Notes: generated by a model not told the origin, from the letters alone. 64,000 bases of DNA from Rhizobium sp. NXC14 (GCF_002117485.1 NZ_CP021032.1:310001-374000), one strand, 5' to 3'. Counted from the first letter of the stretch, positions 36,301 to 45,338 are shown. Numbers and translations: made by a program.

Positions 36301-38010
36301 GCAAGCATGGCGCTCGGCTTTGCAATCGAGCGGGAACGGCGCGTCTCCTATAGCGACGAGCGAACCGAATCCCACCCAACTGAACCCCAGCCCCCCTCGG
36401 GCGCGAACGCCGGCAAAACCCATTCTCTGATCCCGCCGACCACCGACTTCGCCAGAAGCCTCAATGAGGATGCGCGGCTGGCGCAATTGTCATCCCCGGC
36501 GTGGAAGGATCGGGAAACCCTCCTGCGACCGGTGCTGGAGAAGATCTATCGCGATCCGGATGGCGCACTTGTCGCCCTGAATGCGCGTGCTTCAGAGGCC
36601 GGCGCCGAACCCCGCAGGCTCGCCGACGATCTTGCCGCGAGCCCCGATCGGCTTGGCCGCCTGCGCGGCTCCGAGCTCATCGTCGACGGACGCGCAGAGC
36701 GCCAGGAGCGGAATGTCGCCTTGGCGGCTGTGACGGAATTGCTTCCCATGGCCCGCGCCCATGCGACCGAGTTCCGCAGGAACGCCGAACGCTTCGAGAT
36801 CCGTGAGCAGGCGCGTCGCGCGCATATGTCATTGTCGGTCCCGGCACTCTCCGAAGGCGCCATGGCGCGTCTCATGGAGATCGAGACGGTGCGCAACAGG
36901 GGCGGCGACGATGCTTATAAGACAGCCTTTGCGCTTGCCGCGAAGGACCGCACGGTCGTGCAAGAGATCAAGGCGGTCAGCGAAGCGCTGTCGGCCCGCT
37001 TCGGCTGGAGCGCCTTCACCGCAAAGGCGGATGCGGTCGCCGAGCGCAACATGGCCGAGCGTTTGCCGGATGATCTGGTGGCCGGCGAGGGCGAGAAGCT
37101 GACCCACCTGTTCGAAGCCGTCAAACGTTTTGCCGAGGAGCAGCATCTGGCCGAGCGCCAGGACCGTTCAAAGATCGTCGCGGCGGCCAGTGCCGTTCCG
37201 GACCCGGAGCAAGACAAGGGGGGAGGCAAGGAGAATGTGACCGTGCTGCCCATGCTTGCCGCCGTCACCGAGTTTAAGACAGCAGTCGACGACGAGGCGC
37301 GAACGCGAACTCTCTCCGCTCCCCTTTACCGTCAGCAGCGTGCGGCACTGGCCAACGCGGCAAGAACGATCTGGCGCGATCCGGCAGGCGCTGTCGGCAA
37401 GATCGAGGAACTGCTTGCCAAAGGCTTTGCTGCCGATCGCATCGCCGCTGCGGTGAGCAATGATCCGGCCGCCTATGGCGCTTTGCGCGGCTCGGGCCGT
37501 CTGATGGACAAGATGCTGGCTTCCGGCCGGGAGCGCAAAGAGGCGGCGCAGGCCGTGCCCGAGGCAGCCAGCCGGCTGCGCTCTCTCGGGGCAACCTATG
37601 CCAATCTCTTCGATGCAGAACGACAGGGCATCACCGACGAACGCCGACGCATGGGGGTTTCCATTCCTGGCCTGTCGAAGGCGGCGGAAGAGGCGCTCAT
37701 GCGTCTCACCACTGAGGCGAGGAACAAAAGCCGTCAGCAAAACGCATCGGCGGCTCCTCTCGATCCGGACATCCGCCGGGAGTTCGCCGTCGTCAGCAAA
37801 GCGCTTGACGAGCGCTTCGGGCGCAACGCCATCATCCGTGGCGACAAGGATCTCATCAACCATGTGCCAGAGGCGCAGCGCCAAGCTTTTGCGGCGATGC
37901 AGGAAAGGTTAAAGGTCCTGCAGCAGGCAGTCCGCGCGGAAAGCAGTCAGCAGATCCTCGCCGAAAGGCGTCACCGGGCGGTCAACCGCGGCCGGGGAAT
38001 CGATCTCTAA
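33373..38010 (+). CDS. traA: TraA conjugative relaxase-helicase, N-terminus interrupted by an amber codon
   Basis: 1545 residues if translation restarts at GTG 33373. Relaxase domain (MobA/L type): catalytic Tyr in IVSAAAYRHR and the metal histidines in NPHIHLMTTLR. Helicase domain: Walker A GLAGAGKST (404-412), DEAGM, and YAATIHKAQGTT. The long C-terminal part holds two similar BID-like regions (about 1030-1170 and 1305-1446). The ancestral start was probably GTG 33346 or ATG 33355, giving MFVRA before TAG 33370-33372, where relatives have a glutamine codon. The restart loses the first beta strand, so relaxase activity is doubtful. Neighbouring traC, traD and traG are absent. Confidence 0.85.
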   Translation: MISRGAGRSIVSAAAYRHRARMMDEQAGTSFSYRGGSRELVHEELALPEQIPAWLRAAIDGQSVAGASEALWNAVDAFETRADGQLARELIIALPEELTRAENIALVREFVRDSFTSKGMVADWVYHDKDGNPHIHLMTTLRPLTEEGFGAKKVPVLGEDRKPLRVVTPDRPNGKIVYKVWAGDKETLKAWKIAWAETANRHLALAGHEIRLDGRSYAEQGLDGIAQKHLGPEKAALARKGRELYFAPADLARRQEMADRLLAEPELLLKQLGNERSTFDEKDIAKALHRYVDDPADFTNIRARLMASDELVMLKPQQLDAETGKASEPAVFTTRAMLRIEYDMARSARVLLEQAGFGVPARQVDAAIERVETGDPQKPFKLDAEQVDAIRHVTGDSGIAAVVGLAGAGKSTLLAAARLAWESQGRRVIGAALAGKAAEGLEDSSGIKSRTLAAWELAWANGRDTLHRGDVLVIDEAGMVSSQQMARVLDIVEAAGAKVVLVGDAMQLQPIQAGAAFRAISERIGFAELAGVRRQREEWAREASRLFARGEIEKGLDVYARHGHLAEARTRAETIERIVADWSQARREAIGRSVSEGRDGRLRGDELLVLAHTNDDVGKLNEALRQVMAGDGALSDSRTFQTARGAREFAAGDRIIFLENARFLEPRASSYGPQYVKNGMLGTVISTGDKRGEALMSVRLDNGHKVVFSEDSYRNVDHGYAATIHKAQGTTVERTLVLATGMMDQHLTYVAMTRHRDRVDLYAAREDFEPRPEWGRKPRVDHAAGVTGELVETGEAKFRPDDEDADDSPYADVRTDDGTVHRLWGVSLPKALEEGGIAEGDTVTLRKDGVERVKVQIAVIDEETGQKRYEEREVDRNVWTARQIETAEARQDRIERESHRPDLFKPLVERLSRSGAKTTTLDFESEAGYRAHAEDFARRRGFDHLSLAAAEIEGDISRRFAWIAAKREQVEKLWERASMALGFAIERERRVSYSDERTESHPTEPQPPSGANAGKTHSLIPPTTDFARSLNEDARLAQLSSPAWKDRETLLRPVLEKIYRDPDGALVALNARASEAGAEPRRLADDLAASPDRLGRLRGSELIVDGRAERQERNVALAAVTELLPMARAHATEFRRNAERFEIREQARRAHMSLSVPALSEGAMARLMEIETVRNRGGDDAYKTAFALAAKDRTVVQEIKAVSEALSARFGWSAFTAKADAVAERNMAERLPDDLVAGEGEKLTHLFEAVKRFAEEQHLAERQDRSKIVAAASAVPDPEQDKGGGKENVTVLPMLAAVTEFKTAVDDEARTRTLSAPLYRQQRAALANAARTIWRDPAGAVGKIEELLAKGFAADRIAAAVSNDPAAYGALRGSGRLMDKMLASGRERKEAAQAVPEAASRLRSLGATYANLFDAERQGITDERRRMGVSIPGLSKAAEEALMRLTTEARNKSRQQNASAAPLDPDIRREFAVVSKALDERFGRNAIIRGDKDLINHVPEAQRQAFAAMQERLKVLQQAVRAESSQQILAERRHRAVNRGRGIDL

Positions 38011-38186
38011 AGGTCGCTGAACAACCGCATCGCTTGGCGTTCATGCGCCGCTGTCGGCTACTCGCTTTCACGCTGGGGATGTGGTGGTCTCCTCTGTGCT
38101 CAGATGTTTACTTTATTCCCAAGCAGAAGTGGAGGCGGTTTAATTTCCCACCATCATGCATTAGATCAGCTTCCTGAATTTCCCGT

Positions 38187-39539
38187 TTGAAAGATCCTGC
38201 CTTGGCCCCCTCAACCTTCGACACGCTTCTGCAGAAGATCGAAACCCGCGCGGCGCGTGCCGGCATTATCGGGCTCGGTTATGTTGGCCTGCCGCTGGCG
38301 ATTGCGGTAGCGCGCAGCGGTTTTGCGGTCACCGGCTTTGACATCGATCCCTCAAAGATGGTGGCGCTCGATGCCCGCCGCTCCTACATCGACGCCGTCA
38401 GCAACGAAGCGCTCGCAGCCGAGATCGAGGCGGGGCGGTTCCAGGCGACCACGGATTTCGCAGGCCTTGGCGAATGCGATGTCATCATCATCTGCGTGCC
38501 GACGCCGCTGACCAAACATCGCGACCCCGATCTTTCCTTCGTCGAGGCGACCTCGCGCTCGATCGCTGAGCACCTGCGTCCCGGCCAGCTCGTCGCTCTG
38601 GAATCGACCACCTATCCCGGCACGACGGACGATATCGTCAAGGTCATTCTCGAAGGCACCGGGTTGAAATCCGGCGCGGACTTCTTCGTCGGCTTCTCGC
38701 CGGAGCGCGAGGACCCCGGCAACCAGCATTATCACACCGCGACCATCCCGAAGGTCGTCGCCGGCGACGGGCCGGAGGCGTTGGCTCTGATGAAGGCCTT
38801 CTACGGCGCTGCGGTTTCGACCGTCGTCCCGGTTTCCTCGAATGCGACGGCCGAAGCGGTCAAGCTCACCGAAAACATCTTCCGTTCGGTCAACATCGCC
38901 CTCGTCAACGAGCTGAAGACCGTCTATGCGGCCATGGGCATCGACGTCTGGGAAGTGATCGAGGCGGCCAAGACCAAGCCCTTCGGCTATATGCCCTTCT
39001 ATCCCGGCCCCGGCCTCGGCGGCCATTGCATCCCAATCGATCCCTTCTATCTCACCTGGAAATCGCGCGAATACGAGTTGCCGACCCGCTTCATCGAGCT
39101 TGCCGGCGAGATCAATTCGGCGATGCCGCGCTATGTCGTCGGCAAACTAGCCGAAGCGCTCGACATGCGCGCCGGCAAGGCGCTGAGCCGCAGCCGTGTG
39201 CTGGTGCTGGGCCTCGCCTACAAGAAGAACGTCGCCGATATCAGAGAGAGCCCGTCGCTGCGGCTGATTGAAATCATCGAGGAGCGCGGCGGCCGCGCCG
39301 ATTACCACGATCCCTTCGTCGCCGAGATCCCGCCGACGCGTGAATACCAGGCCCTGAAAGGTCGCAAGTCGGTGGGGCTGACGCCGCAGGCCTTGAGCGG
39401 CTATGACGCAGTGCTGGTCGCGACCGATCATGACAGTGTGGATTATGCGGCGCTCGCCAAAACTGCTGCGCTGATCGTCGATACCCGCAATGTCTTCGAC
39501 CGGCTCGGCCTCTCGGCCGATCACGTCATCAAGGCGTGA
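38187..39539 (+). CDS. UDP-N-acetylglucosamine 6-dehydrogenase-type nucleotide-sugar dehydrogenase
   Basis: 450 residues. NAD-binding IIGLGYVGLPLAIA (about 27-40), the central domain with FSPEREDPGN and AEAVKLTENIFRSVNIAL, and the catalytic cysteine in GGHCIPIDPFY (C281). The C-terminal domain has GLAYKKNVADIRESPS. The sequence type is WbpA/TviB-like, oxidising UDP-GlcNAc or UDP-GalNAc to the uronic acid for surface polysaccharide. The start is not ATG: TTG 38187 or TTG 38202 are the only options before the Rossmann fold. No ribosome site is clear. It overlaps the convergent DUF3095 gene by 11 bp. Confidence 0.92.
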   Translation: MKDPALAPSTFDTLLQKIETRAARAGIIGLGYVGLPLAIAVARSGFAVTGFDIDPSKMVALDARRSYIDAVSNEALAAEIEAGRFQATTDFAGLGECDVIIICVPTPLTKHRDPDLSFVEATSRSIAEHLRPGQLVALESTTYPGTTDDIVKVILEGTGLKSGADFFVGFSPEREDPGNQHYHTATIPKVVAGDGPEALALMKAFYGAAVSTVVPVSSNATAEAVKLTENIFRSVNIALVNELKTVYAAMGIDVWEVIEAAKTKPFGYMPFYPGPGLGGHCIPIDPFYLTWKSREYELPTRFIELAGEINSAMPRYVVGKLAEALDMRAGKALSRSRVLVLGLAYKKNVADIRESPSLRLIEIIEERGGRADYHDPFVAEIPPTREYQALKGRKSVGLTPQALSGYDAVLVATDHDSVDYAALAKTAALIVDTRNVFDRLGLSADHVIKA

Positions 39540-40704
39540 CGGAAACGGCCGAAAGCGATTTGCCGGCCATCCGGCTGGCGGCCACCGCATAGCCGCCTGA
39601 CGCACCGTCGATGAAATGCATGTGGTCGCGCGAGATCGGCGTCGGCACGAAGCAGGTCATCAAAGCCGAGGACTGGCGATGCAGGCCGTAGCGGGCGATG
39701 CCCTTGGCCCGCGCGTCTTCCAGCAGCGTCTCGATCCGTTTCAAGCGGCCGGCGTCGACGTCGACCGTCATCTTCAGCCCGTCGTCGAACTTGCGGAAAT
39801 CGGAATTGCCGGCGACGTCGCGCTTGTAGCGGCGGGCATCAAAGCGTCCGAGTGGAAGGCCGAGCCTGTAGCACGCGAGGATGATGGCGAGCTGCAGGAA
39901 GATGATCAGCTTCTGCCACAGCCGTCTTCCCGCGGGCGCGGTGGCCTTGGCCTCGCGATTGATGCCCTTCAGCGAGAAGGCGAATTTCGGGCCGTCGGCC
40001 GGCACCGGATGGCTGCCGCGGTTCTGCTCGGCGGTGATGGCGACGATGCCGTTGACGAGATCGCGGAATTCTTCGCCCGGCCGGCCTTCGCCGGGCACGG
40101 CGATGATCGAGACGATCTCGCCATTCTCCGCCGCAATCGGGCTCCAGCGGCAGGACAGGCCAGTTAGATCCGGCCGCGTGCCCGGCGCGGCGCGCTCGAC
40201 GCCGTAACGGCCGAGCTTCATCTGTCGTTCCGCCCAGCTTGTGCCGCCGCCCCAAAACATCGCATAGGTGACATGCGGGCTTGCGGAATAGCGCGCGACG
40301 CGCACGTCGAGGCCCTCCGCGCGGGTATCGGCGACCGGCACGATGGCGATGCGCAGCATCAGGCCGAGATCCTCCTCGACCCAGACCTGCACGGCGGCGA
40401 GCGCATCCCGCGCCGTCTTCTCCAGCGAACCCGGCAGCGCGATCAGCGCGCCATCGCCGCCGAAGACGAAGGGATAGTCGCCCTTGCCGACTGCATTCAG
40501 CACCGCCGAAATGACGCTGGCGCCGGCCATGTTGACGTCCTTGTAGCGACCGCCGGCAATCGCCTGCGTCGAACCGACGATATCGGCAAGCGCCAGCACC
40601 CATCCCTCCGGCAACGGCCGGTAATTGCCGGCATCGGTCACGCCCTCGAAGGCGCTGAAGCGCGGCACGCTCGCAAAGAATTCTTCGTCGGTCCCGGTTG
40701 TCAT
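39529..40704 (-). CDS. DUF3095-family protein
   Basis: 391 residues. The N-terminal half (WVLALADIVGSTQAIAGGRY, VFGGDGALIALPG) has the look of a class III cyclase-like fold with a DxVGST segment in the place of the metal-binding strand. The C-terminal half includes a hydrophobic stretch, LIIFLQLAIILACYRL, and DFRKFDDGLKMTVDVD. Function is not established for the family. It is convergent with the nucleotide-sugar dehydrogenase gene and divergent from a methyltransferase gene. Confidence 0.88.
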   Translation of the reverse strand: MTTGTDEEFFASVPRFSAFEGVTDAGNYRPLPEGWVLALADIVGSTQAIAGGRYKDVNMAGASVISAVLNAVGKGDYPFVFGGDGALIALPGSLEKTARDALAAVQVWVEEDLGLMLRIAIVPVADTRAEGLDVRVARYSASPHVTYAMFWGGGTSWAERQMKLGRYGVERAAPGTRPDLTGLSCRWSPIAAENGEIVSIIAVPGEGRPGEEFRDLVNGIVAITAEQNRGSHPVPADGPKFAFSLKGINREAKATAPAGRRLWQKLIIFLQLAIILACYRLGLPLGRFDARRYKRDVAGNSDFRKFDDGLKMTVDVDAGRLKRIETLLEDARAKGIARYGLHRQSSALMTCFVPTPISRDHMHFIDGASGGYAVAASRMAGKSLSAVSVTP

Positions 40705-40828
40705 GTCATTGACCTTAGCACAGACCCATATCGCTGCTGCAACGCCAATTCACATCTATGGCAATCGACTTGACAAGGTTTCATGTGTTAGCACGCGCTC
40801 ACGATTTTCATCACGGATTCGGATTGCC

Positions 40829-41308
40829 ATGAGCCGCCTCGACAGCTTCATTCGCCGGTTGACGGCCCAACGCGACATTCTGAACGCAATCACCGATCTG
40901 GTCGAGGACATCGAAGGCCCGGTGCTGGAGTTCGGCCTCGGCAACGGCCGCACCTTTGATCACCTGCGCGAAAAATTCCCCGACCGCCGCATCATCGCCT
41001 TCGACTGGGAAGTCCGCTCCTATTCGGCCTCGACCCCAGAGCCGCAAGATATGGTGACTGGCAACATCCGCGATTCCGGTCAGGCCTTCCTCGGCATCGG
41101 CGCAGCCCTCGCCCACGCCGATATCGGCACCGGCCATGACGAGATCGATGCGGTGACGCTGACCTGGCTGCCACAGCTGATAGCCGGCGTGCTCGGCCCG
41201 AACGGCATCGCCGTCAGCGGCCTGCCACTGGAGCATCCGGAGCTCACGGAGCTGCCGCTGCCGGAGGGAATCAAGGAAGGGCGGTATTTTCTGTATCGGC
41301 GCATGTGA
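40829..41308 (+). CDS. Class I SAM-dependent methyltransferase-like protein
   Basis: 159 residues. The SAM-binding loop VLEFGLGNGRTFDHL and the following acidic strand RRIIAFDWEV are clear. The rest is short for a methyltransferase (LTWLPQLIAGVLGPNGIAVS, ending GRYFLYRR), so the substrate cap is minimal. Start 40829 opens the MSRLDSFIRRL sequence. Longer in-frame starts upstream run through the divergent promoter region. Substrate unknown. Confidence 0.8.
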   Translation: MSRLDSFIRRLTAQRDILNAITDLVEDIEGPVLEFGLGNGRTFDHLREKFPDRRIIAFDWEVRSYSASTPEPQDMVTGNIRDSGQAFLGIGAALAHADIGTGHDEIDAVTLTWLPQLIAGVLGPNGIAVSGLPLEHPELTELPLPEGIKEGRYFLYRRM

Positions 41309-41348
41309 GGGGAGAGGAAGCCCCACCCGCCTTTGAAGGAGGAGAAAA

Positions 41349-41849
41349 ATGGAACGCATCGAGATGGAAGTCAGCGGCGGCTGTCAGTGCGGCGCCGTGC
41401 GCTACCACGCAACCGCCATGTTCGACAATTCGCATCTTTGCCATTGCCGCATGTGCCAGAAGGCTTCCGGCAACATCTTTGCCGCGCTCGTCGCCGCGCC
41501 CGATGATGCGCTCGCCTGGACTCGTGGCAAGCCGAGCGTCTGGAAGAGCTCGGAGCTAGTCGAGCGCGGCTTCTGCGCCAATTGCGGCACGCCATTGTTC
41601 TTCCATCACCTGGAAAACGGTCGCACCAACCTGATGATCGGTTCGCTCGACCATCCGAACGCCTTCCCGCCGCATGCCAATACCTGCACCGAAAACATGG
41701 TGGCATGGTTCGACACGATCACGGACATAGAAAATACCGGCGCGACCGAAACCAACGGCGCTGACTGGGCTGCGGCGATCAGGGAAAGCAACAACCAGCA
41801 CCCCGATCGCGATACCGGCTCGTGGACGGTGAGGGGGCGTGACGGCTGA
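41349..41849 (+). CDS. GFA-family (CENP-V/GFA domain) zinc protein
   Basis: 166 residues with the GFA zinc motifs: GGCQCGAVRY, LCHCRMCQKASG and GFCANCGTPLFF. Members are annotated as glutathione-dependent formaldehyde-activating enzymes, but most have no proven substrate. AGGAGGAG 6 bases before the ATG is a strong ribosome site. It lies 40 bp after the methyltransferase gene and may be cotranscribed. Confidence 0.92.
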   Translation: MERIEMEVSGGCQCGAVRYHATAMFDNSHLCHCRMCQKASGNIFAALVAAPDDALAWTRGKPSVWKSSELVERGFCANCGTPLFFHHLENGRTNLMIGSLDHPNAFPPHANTCTENMVAWFDTITDIENTGATETNGADWAAAIRESNNQHPDRDTGSWTVRGRDG

Positions 41850-41866
41850 GCCCTAGGAGCTTCCGC

Positions 41867-42322
41867 TCACGAGGCACAGGAATAAGCCGCGGCCGAGCGC
41901 GCCTTCAGTTTTGTCTCGAAGTCAGCCGCGATTTCCTCCAGCGTCACGCTGCCCAGCCGCCTCAGAAGCAGCGCTTCCGCCTCCTTCATCGCATCGGCCA
42001 GCGCACTATTCACCGCCTGCTCGACCAGACATTTGGGCTGATCATCGGCGGGGCCGATGGCGAAGAGGTGGGGGTCGCCAAGCGCGTTGTAGACGTCGAG
42101 CAGGGTGGTGTCGGACAATTGCCGCACCAGCGTCCAGCCGCCGCCATGGCCTTTTTCCGAACGCACATAGCCCTGGTCGCGAAGGCCGGCCATGGTGCGG
42201 CGCACGACGACGGGATTGGTGTTGAGCATCTTTGCAATCACCTCGGAGGTTGCCGCATGTTCATGCCGATCCATGTGGATCAGCACGTGCAGCATGCGGG
42301 AAAGGCGGCTGTCGTTGCGCAT
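41867..42322 (-). CDS. Rrf2-family transcriptional regulator
   Basis: 151 residues from ATG 42322 (MRNDSRLSRMLHVLIHMDRH). The winged helix-turn-helix is AATSEVIAKMLNTNPVVVRR, with the wing YVRSEKGHGGGWTLVR. The three-cysteine iron-sulfur motif of IscR/NsrR is missing: one Cys (QPKCLVEQ) and one near the C-terminus remain. It is divergent from the flavin oxidoreductase gene, its likely target, and separated by 132 bp with an imperfect palindrome. Confidence 0.9.
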   Translation of the reverse strand: MRNDSRLSRMLHVLIHMDRHEHAATSEVIAKMLNTNPVVVRRTMAGLRDQGYVRSEKGHGGGWTLVRQLSDTTLLDVYNALGDPHLFAIGPADDQPKCLVEQAVNSALADAMKEAEALLLRRLGSVTLEEIAADFETKLKARSAAAYSCAS

Positions 42323-42377
42323 GGTTCTATCCTGTCGATCGAGCGCGGCATTATCGCAAGCAATTTGTAACAAGACA

Positions 42378-42414
42378 AGTAACATGAGCCTTGACGGCGT
42401 TGTTTCATGTAACT
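42378..42414. promoter_or_regulatory. Operator candidate between the Rrf2 gene and the oxidoreductase gene
   Basis: AGTAACATGA (42378-42387) and TCATGTAACT (42405-42414) form an inverted repeat with one mismatch and a 17-base spacer. A further partial copy, TCATGACAGGTAATG, follows near 42425. The position fits autoregulation and control of the divergent gene. Confidence 0.5.
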
Positions 42415-42454
42415 TATGTTGATTCATGACAGGTAATGTCTAAGGAGTGATCGC

Positions 42455-43360
42455 ATGTCCTACGAAGTCATCGTCATCGGCGGCAATTTTGCCGGCCTGT
42501 CGGCAGCCATGCAGCTCACCCGGGCGCGCCGGCGGGTTCTGCTCGTCGATGCGGGCGCGCCGCGAAACCGGTTTTCGCTGGCCTCGCACGGTTTCCTCGG
42601 CCAGGACGGCCAGGCGCCCGCGGCGATCATGGGTGAGGGGAAGAGGCAGCTTTCGCTTTATCCGAACATAAAGCTGTGCGACGGCAAGGTTATCCGCGCC
42701 CGGAAGGAGGGCGAGGAATTCGCTATCGCCATCGAAGGCGGCGGTGAAGAACGTGCTGCCCGCCTCATTCTCGCAACCGGCGTCAGCGACACGCTGCCCG
42801 ACATACCTGGCCTTAGCGACCGCTGGGGCCGAGCGGTGCTGCACTGCCCCTATTGCCACGGCTATGAGGTGAGCGGCGGCGAACTGGGCGTCCTTGCTAA
42901 CTATCCGCATTCGGCCCATTCCGCCATGATGATCCCGGACTGGGGTACGACCACCTTCTTCACCCAGGCACTATTTGAGCCCGATGAAGAGCAGCTGGCA
43001 CGGCTGACAGCACGTGGGGTACGCATCGAGCGCAGCCCGATCGTGGAGCTGTTGGGCGATAGTCCGAAACTCCAGGCGGTGCGTCTCGCCGACGGCCGTA
43101 TAGTTCCGCTCGACGCCATATTCGTCGCGCCGAAGACGGTGATGGCGAGCCCCATCGCCGACCAGCTCGGCTGCGCCTTCGACGACGGCGCCTTCGGGCC
43201 GGTCATCCGCACCGGCGAAAACAAGGAGACCAGCGTCAAGGGCGTCTTCGCCGCCGGCGATGCCGCAAGCTCCATGCACAGCGGCACGCTCGCCTCCGCC
43301 TCCGGCGTGCTCGCCGGCGTGCATTGCCATCAGTCGCTGGTGATGCCGCCCGCCGGATAG
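42455..43360 (+). CDS. Thioredoxin-reductase-like FAD/NAD(P) oxidoreductase
   Basis: 301 residues. FAD motif EVIVIGGNFAGLSAAMQL; redox CxxC in LHCPYCHGYEVSGG (C131, C134); C-terminal FAD segment GVFAAGDAASSMHSG. The nucleotide-binding Gly-rich loop after the CxxC is weak (LGVLANYPHSAHSA), which occurs in this subgroup. It probably reduces a small redox partner or detoxifies a substrate under Rrf2 control. Confidence 0.9.
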   Translation: MSYEVIVIGGNFAGLSAAMQLTRARRRVLLVDAGAPRNRFSLASHGFLGQDGQAPAAIMGEGKRQLSLYPNIKLCDGKVIRARKEGEEFAIAIEGGGEERAARLILATGVSDTLPDIPGLSDRWGRAVLHCPYCHGYEVSGGELGVLANYPHSAHSAMMIPDWGTTTFFTQALFEPDEEQLARLTARGVRIERSPIVELLGDSPKLQAVRLADGRIVPLDAIFVAPKTVMASPIADQLGCAFDDGAFGPVIRTGENKETSVKGVFAAGDAASSMHSGTLASASGVLAGVHCHQSLVMPPAG

Positions 43361-43400
43361 GTGCTTGCGACGTCGGGAGATGGGAGAGGCGCGCCAACAC

Positions 43401-45338
43401 CTAGCACCTGAGATCCCCAACCAGCTCCCATAGATCGACCTTTTCAGCCCGCCCCTTCACCTGCACCAGACCCAGCGGCCGAAACTGGAAGCGATCGCCG
43501 ACGGCGTTATGGATAGCGGCGCTCACCAGGATCGAGGTGCCGTATTCCTTGTTTAATCCTTCCAGCCGGGAGGCGACGTTGATCGTATCGCCCATGGCCG
43601 TGTATTGCTGGCGCGAGATCGCTCCGAAACTGCCGACGACGGCGGGGCCAGTATGGAGACCGAATCGCGTGAAGAGTTCGGGGCGGCCGTGCCTCCGGTT
43701 TTTCCCATTGAGTTCGTCGACGGCGGCTTTCATGGCAAGCGCGCATCGGCAGCCGTGGTCGGCATGCCTGGCATCCGGGACAGGGGCATTCCACATGACG
43801 AAAATGGAGTCGCCGAGATATTGGACGACTGTGCCGTCATGGCTCTCGGCAATGGTGTTCAGCAGCTCGAAATAGGCCGATAGCGTATCGACCACGTCCT
43901 CGGGCGAATTCTGCTCCGATATGGTCGTGAAGTCCCTGATATCGGTAAACAGCACGGTCACGTCCTGCCGCTTCGCCTTGACGACCGTTCGCCCGTCAGG
44001 GCTGACGATCCGGCGGACCACTTCACGCGGAACATAGAGGGCAAACTGGCCGATGGCGTGACGGCTTGCCGAGAGCGCGCTCGCCAATGTGTTGATTTCC
44101 GTTATCCAGGAGTGCGACAGGGCCTTCTCGCTGACCTCGAGATCGCCAATCATGCGCGCCTCGTCGGCGAGGCGGTACAGAGAGCGGCTGACCATGCGCG
44201 ACAGGACCACCGATGCCGCAACACCCGCGATCAACAGGATGCCGGCAATCAGGAGATTGCGCACGAGCAGCCGGTTGGCCTCAGCAACGAGGTCGTCCAG
44301 CGGCACGACGATTGCGGCCGTGCTTCCCCGGAACAGGCCGGACACGCTGACCGGGGCGATCTGGACAAGATGGCTTACACCATCAAGTTCGATCCGCGCC
44401 AGGCCGCCGTTTGCGAAGGCAGGGTCCTGCCGCAGCCGGACAATCGTTTCGAGACTGGTATCGAAGGCGTTTGCCGTTATGGCGAAGGCGCCTGAGGTTC
44501 TCGACCATATTGCGATGATCCTGCTCATGATATCAGGGTCGGAATGAGCAACGAGATTGCCGCCCCCGTCGATGACATAGGCTCGGGCATGCGGCGAAAT
44601 GCTCTGTGCATCCAGCAGGCGGCCGATGGTCTGCAGGTGAACGTTGATGCCGACGACCACCCGCCCATCGTCCTTCATCGGTGCCGCGATCGTCAGCGTC
44701 GGCACCTTGAGCGTTCCGGTCACATAGGGGCCGACGGAGACCGGGGCGCCGTCCTGAACGACCGATTGATACCACGGGCGTTGCCGCGGATCGAAAGACG
44801 CGTCGTCGACATCCCGTTCGCCGATCAGTCTTGCCTTGCCGTCGAGAAAGCCAAGCGTCGATATGACGTTCGCGCTTTGTCGCCCGGCGATCGTTCTGAT
44901 CGCGAAAGCCGCTTCGTCAGGCGCCGCGAGGGTCTGGCGGACATCCCTCCTTCCAGCGTTGATGACCTGCAGGTACGAGCCGTCAGGGTATCCGGTATAG
45001 ATGCTCGTTGCCTCGGGGACATTTCGCAGAACTTCGAGAAAGAGGTCCTGTTTCGCCTTGATATCCTGAGGCGGCGGCGAAACGAGCTGCGGCAGGGTGG
45101 ATGCCAGCGCCACCGCCTCGTAGCCTCCCTCCAGCGTGTGGCGATATCCCTCGATCAGCCGCAGGCTCATCTCGCGCATCTGCTGCGCGCCGGCACTCAC
45201 GGCAGCATTGCTTCCCTGCCTGAACGCCAACCAGATAATCGGCATCGACGTGCAAAGCAGCGATGCGACGACCAGGACACCGAGATGCACTCTGAGCGGT
45301 TTGGACCAGCGCACGAGACTTCCCTCGAATGCGGACAC
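43401..45338 (-). CDS. Membrane class III adenylate/guanylate cyclase with extracytoplasmic Cache sensor
   Basis: 645 residues. A membrane helix at about 20-40, a periplasmic dCache-like sensor (about 45-350, with SFDPRQRPWYQSVV), a second helix at about 362-385, a HAMP-like linker and a C-terminal cyclase domain (about 445-640). Catalytic features are intact: VLFTDIRDFTTIS and GDSIFVMW for metal, and TAMGDTINVASRLEG for the transition-state Asn and Arg. It is a typical rhizobial sensor cyclase. The ligand is unknown, and the dCache form often binds amino acids or other small molecules. Confidence 0.93.
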   Translation of the reverse strand: MSAFEGSLVRWSKPLRVHLGVLVVASLLCTSMPIIWLAFRQGSNAAVSAGAQQMREMSLRLIEGYRHTLEGGYEAVALASTLPQLVSPPPQDIKAKQDLFLEVLRNVPEATSIYTGYPDGSYLQVINAGRRDVRQTLAAPDEAAFAIRTIAGRQSANVISTLGFLDGKARLIGERDVDDASFDPRQRPWYQSVVQDGAPVSVGPYVTGTLKVPTLTIAAPMKDDGRVVVGINVHLQTIGRLLDAQSISPHARAYVIDGGGNLVAHSDPDIMSRIIAIWSRTSGAFAITANAFDTSLETIVRLRQDPAFANGGLARIELDGVSHLVQIAPVSVSGLFRGSTAAIVVPLDDLVAEANRLLVRNLLIAGILLIAGVAASVVLSRMVSRSLYRLADEARMIGDLEVSEKALSHSWITEINTLASALSASRHAIGQFALYVPREVVRRIVSPDGRTVVKAKRQDVTVLFTDIRDFTTISEQNSPEDVVDTLSAYFELLNTIAESHDGTVVQYLGDSIFVMWNAPVPDARHADHGCRCALAMKAAVDELNGKNRRHGRPELFTRFGLHTGPAVVGSFGAISRQQYTAMGDTINVASRLEGLNKEYGTSILVSAAIHNAVGDRFQFRPLGLVQVKGRAEKVDLWELVGDLRC

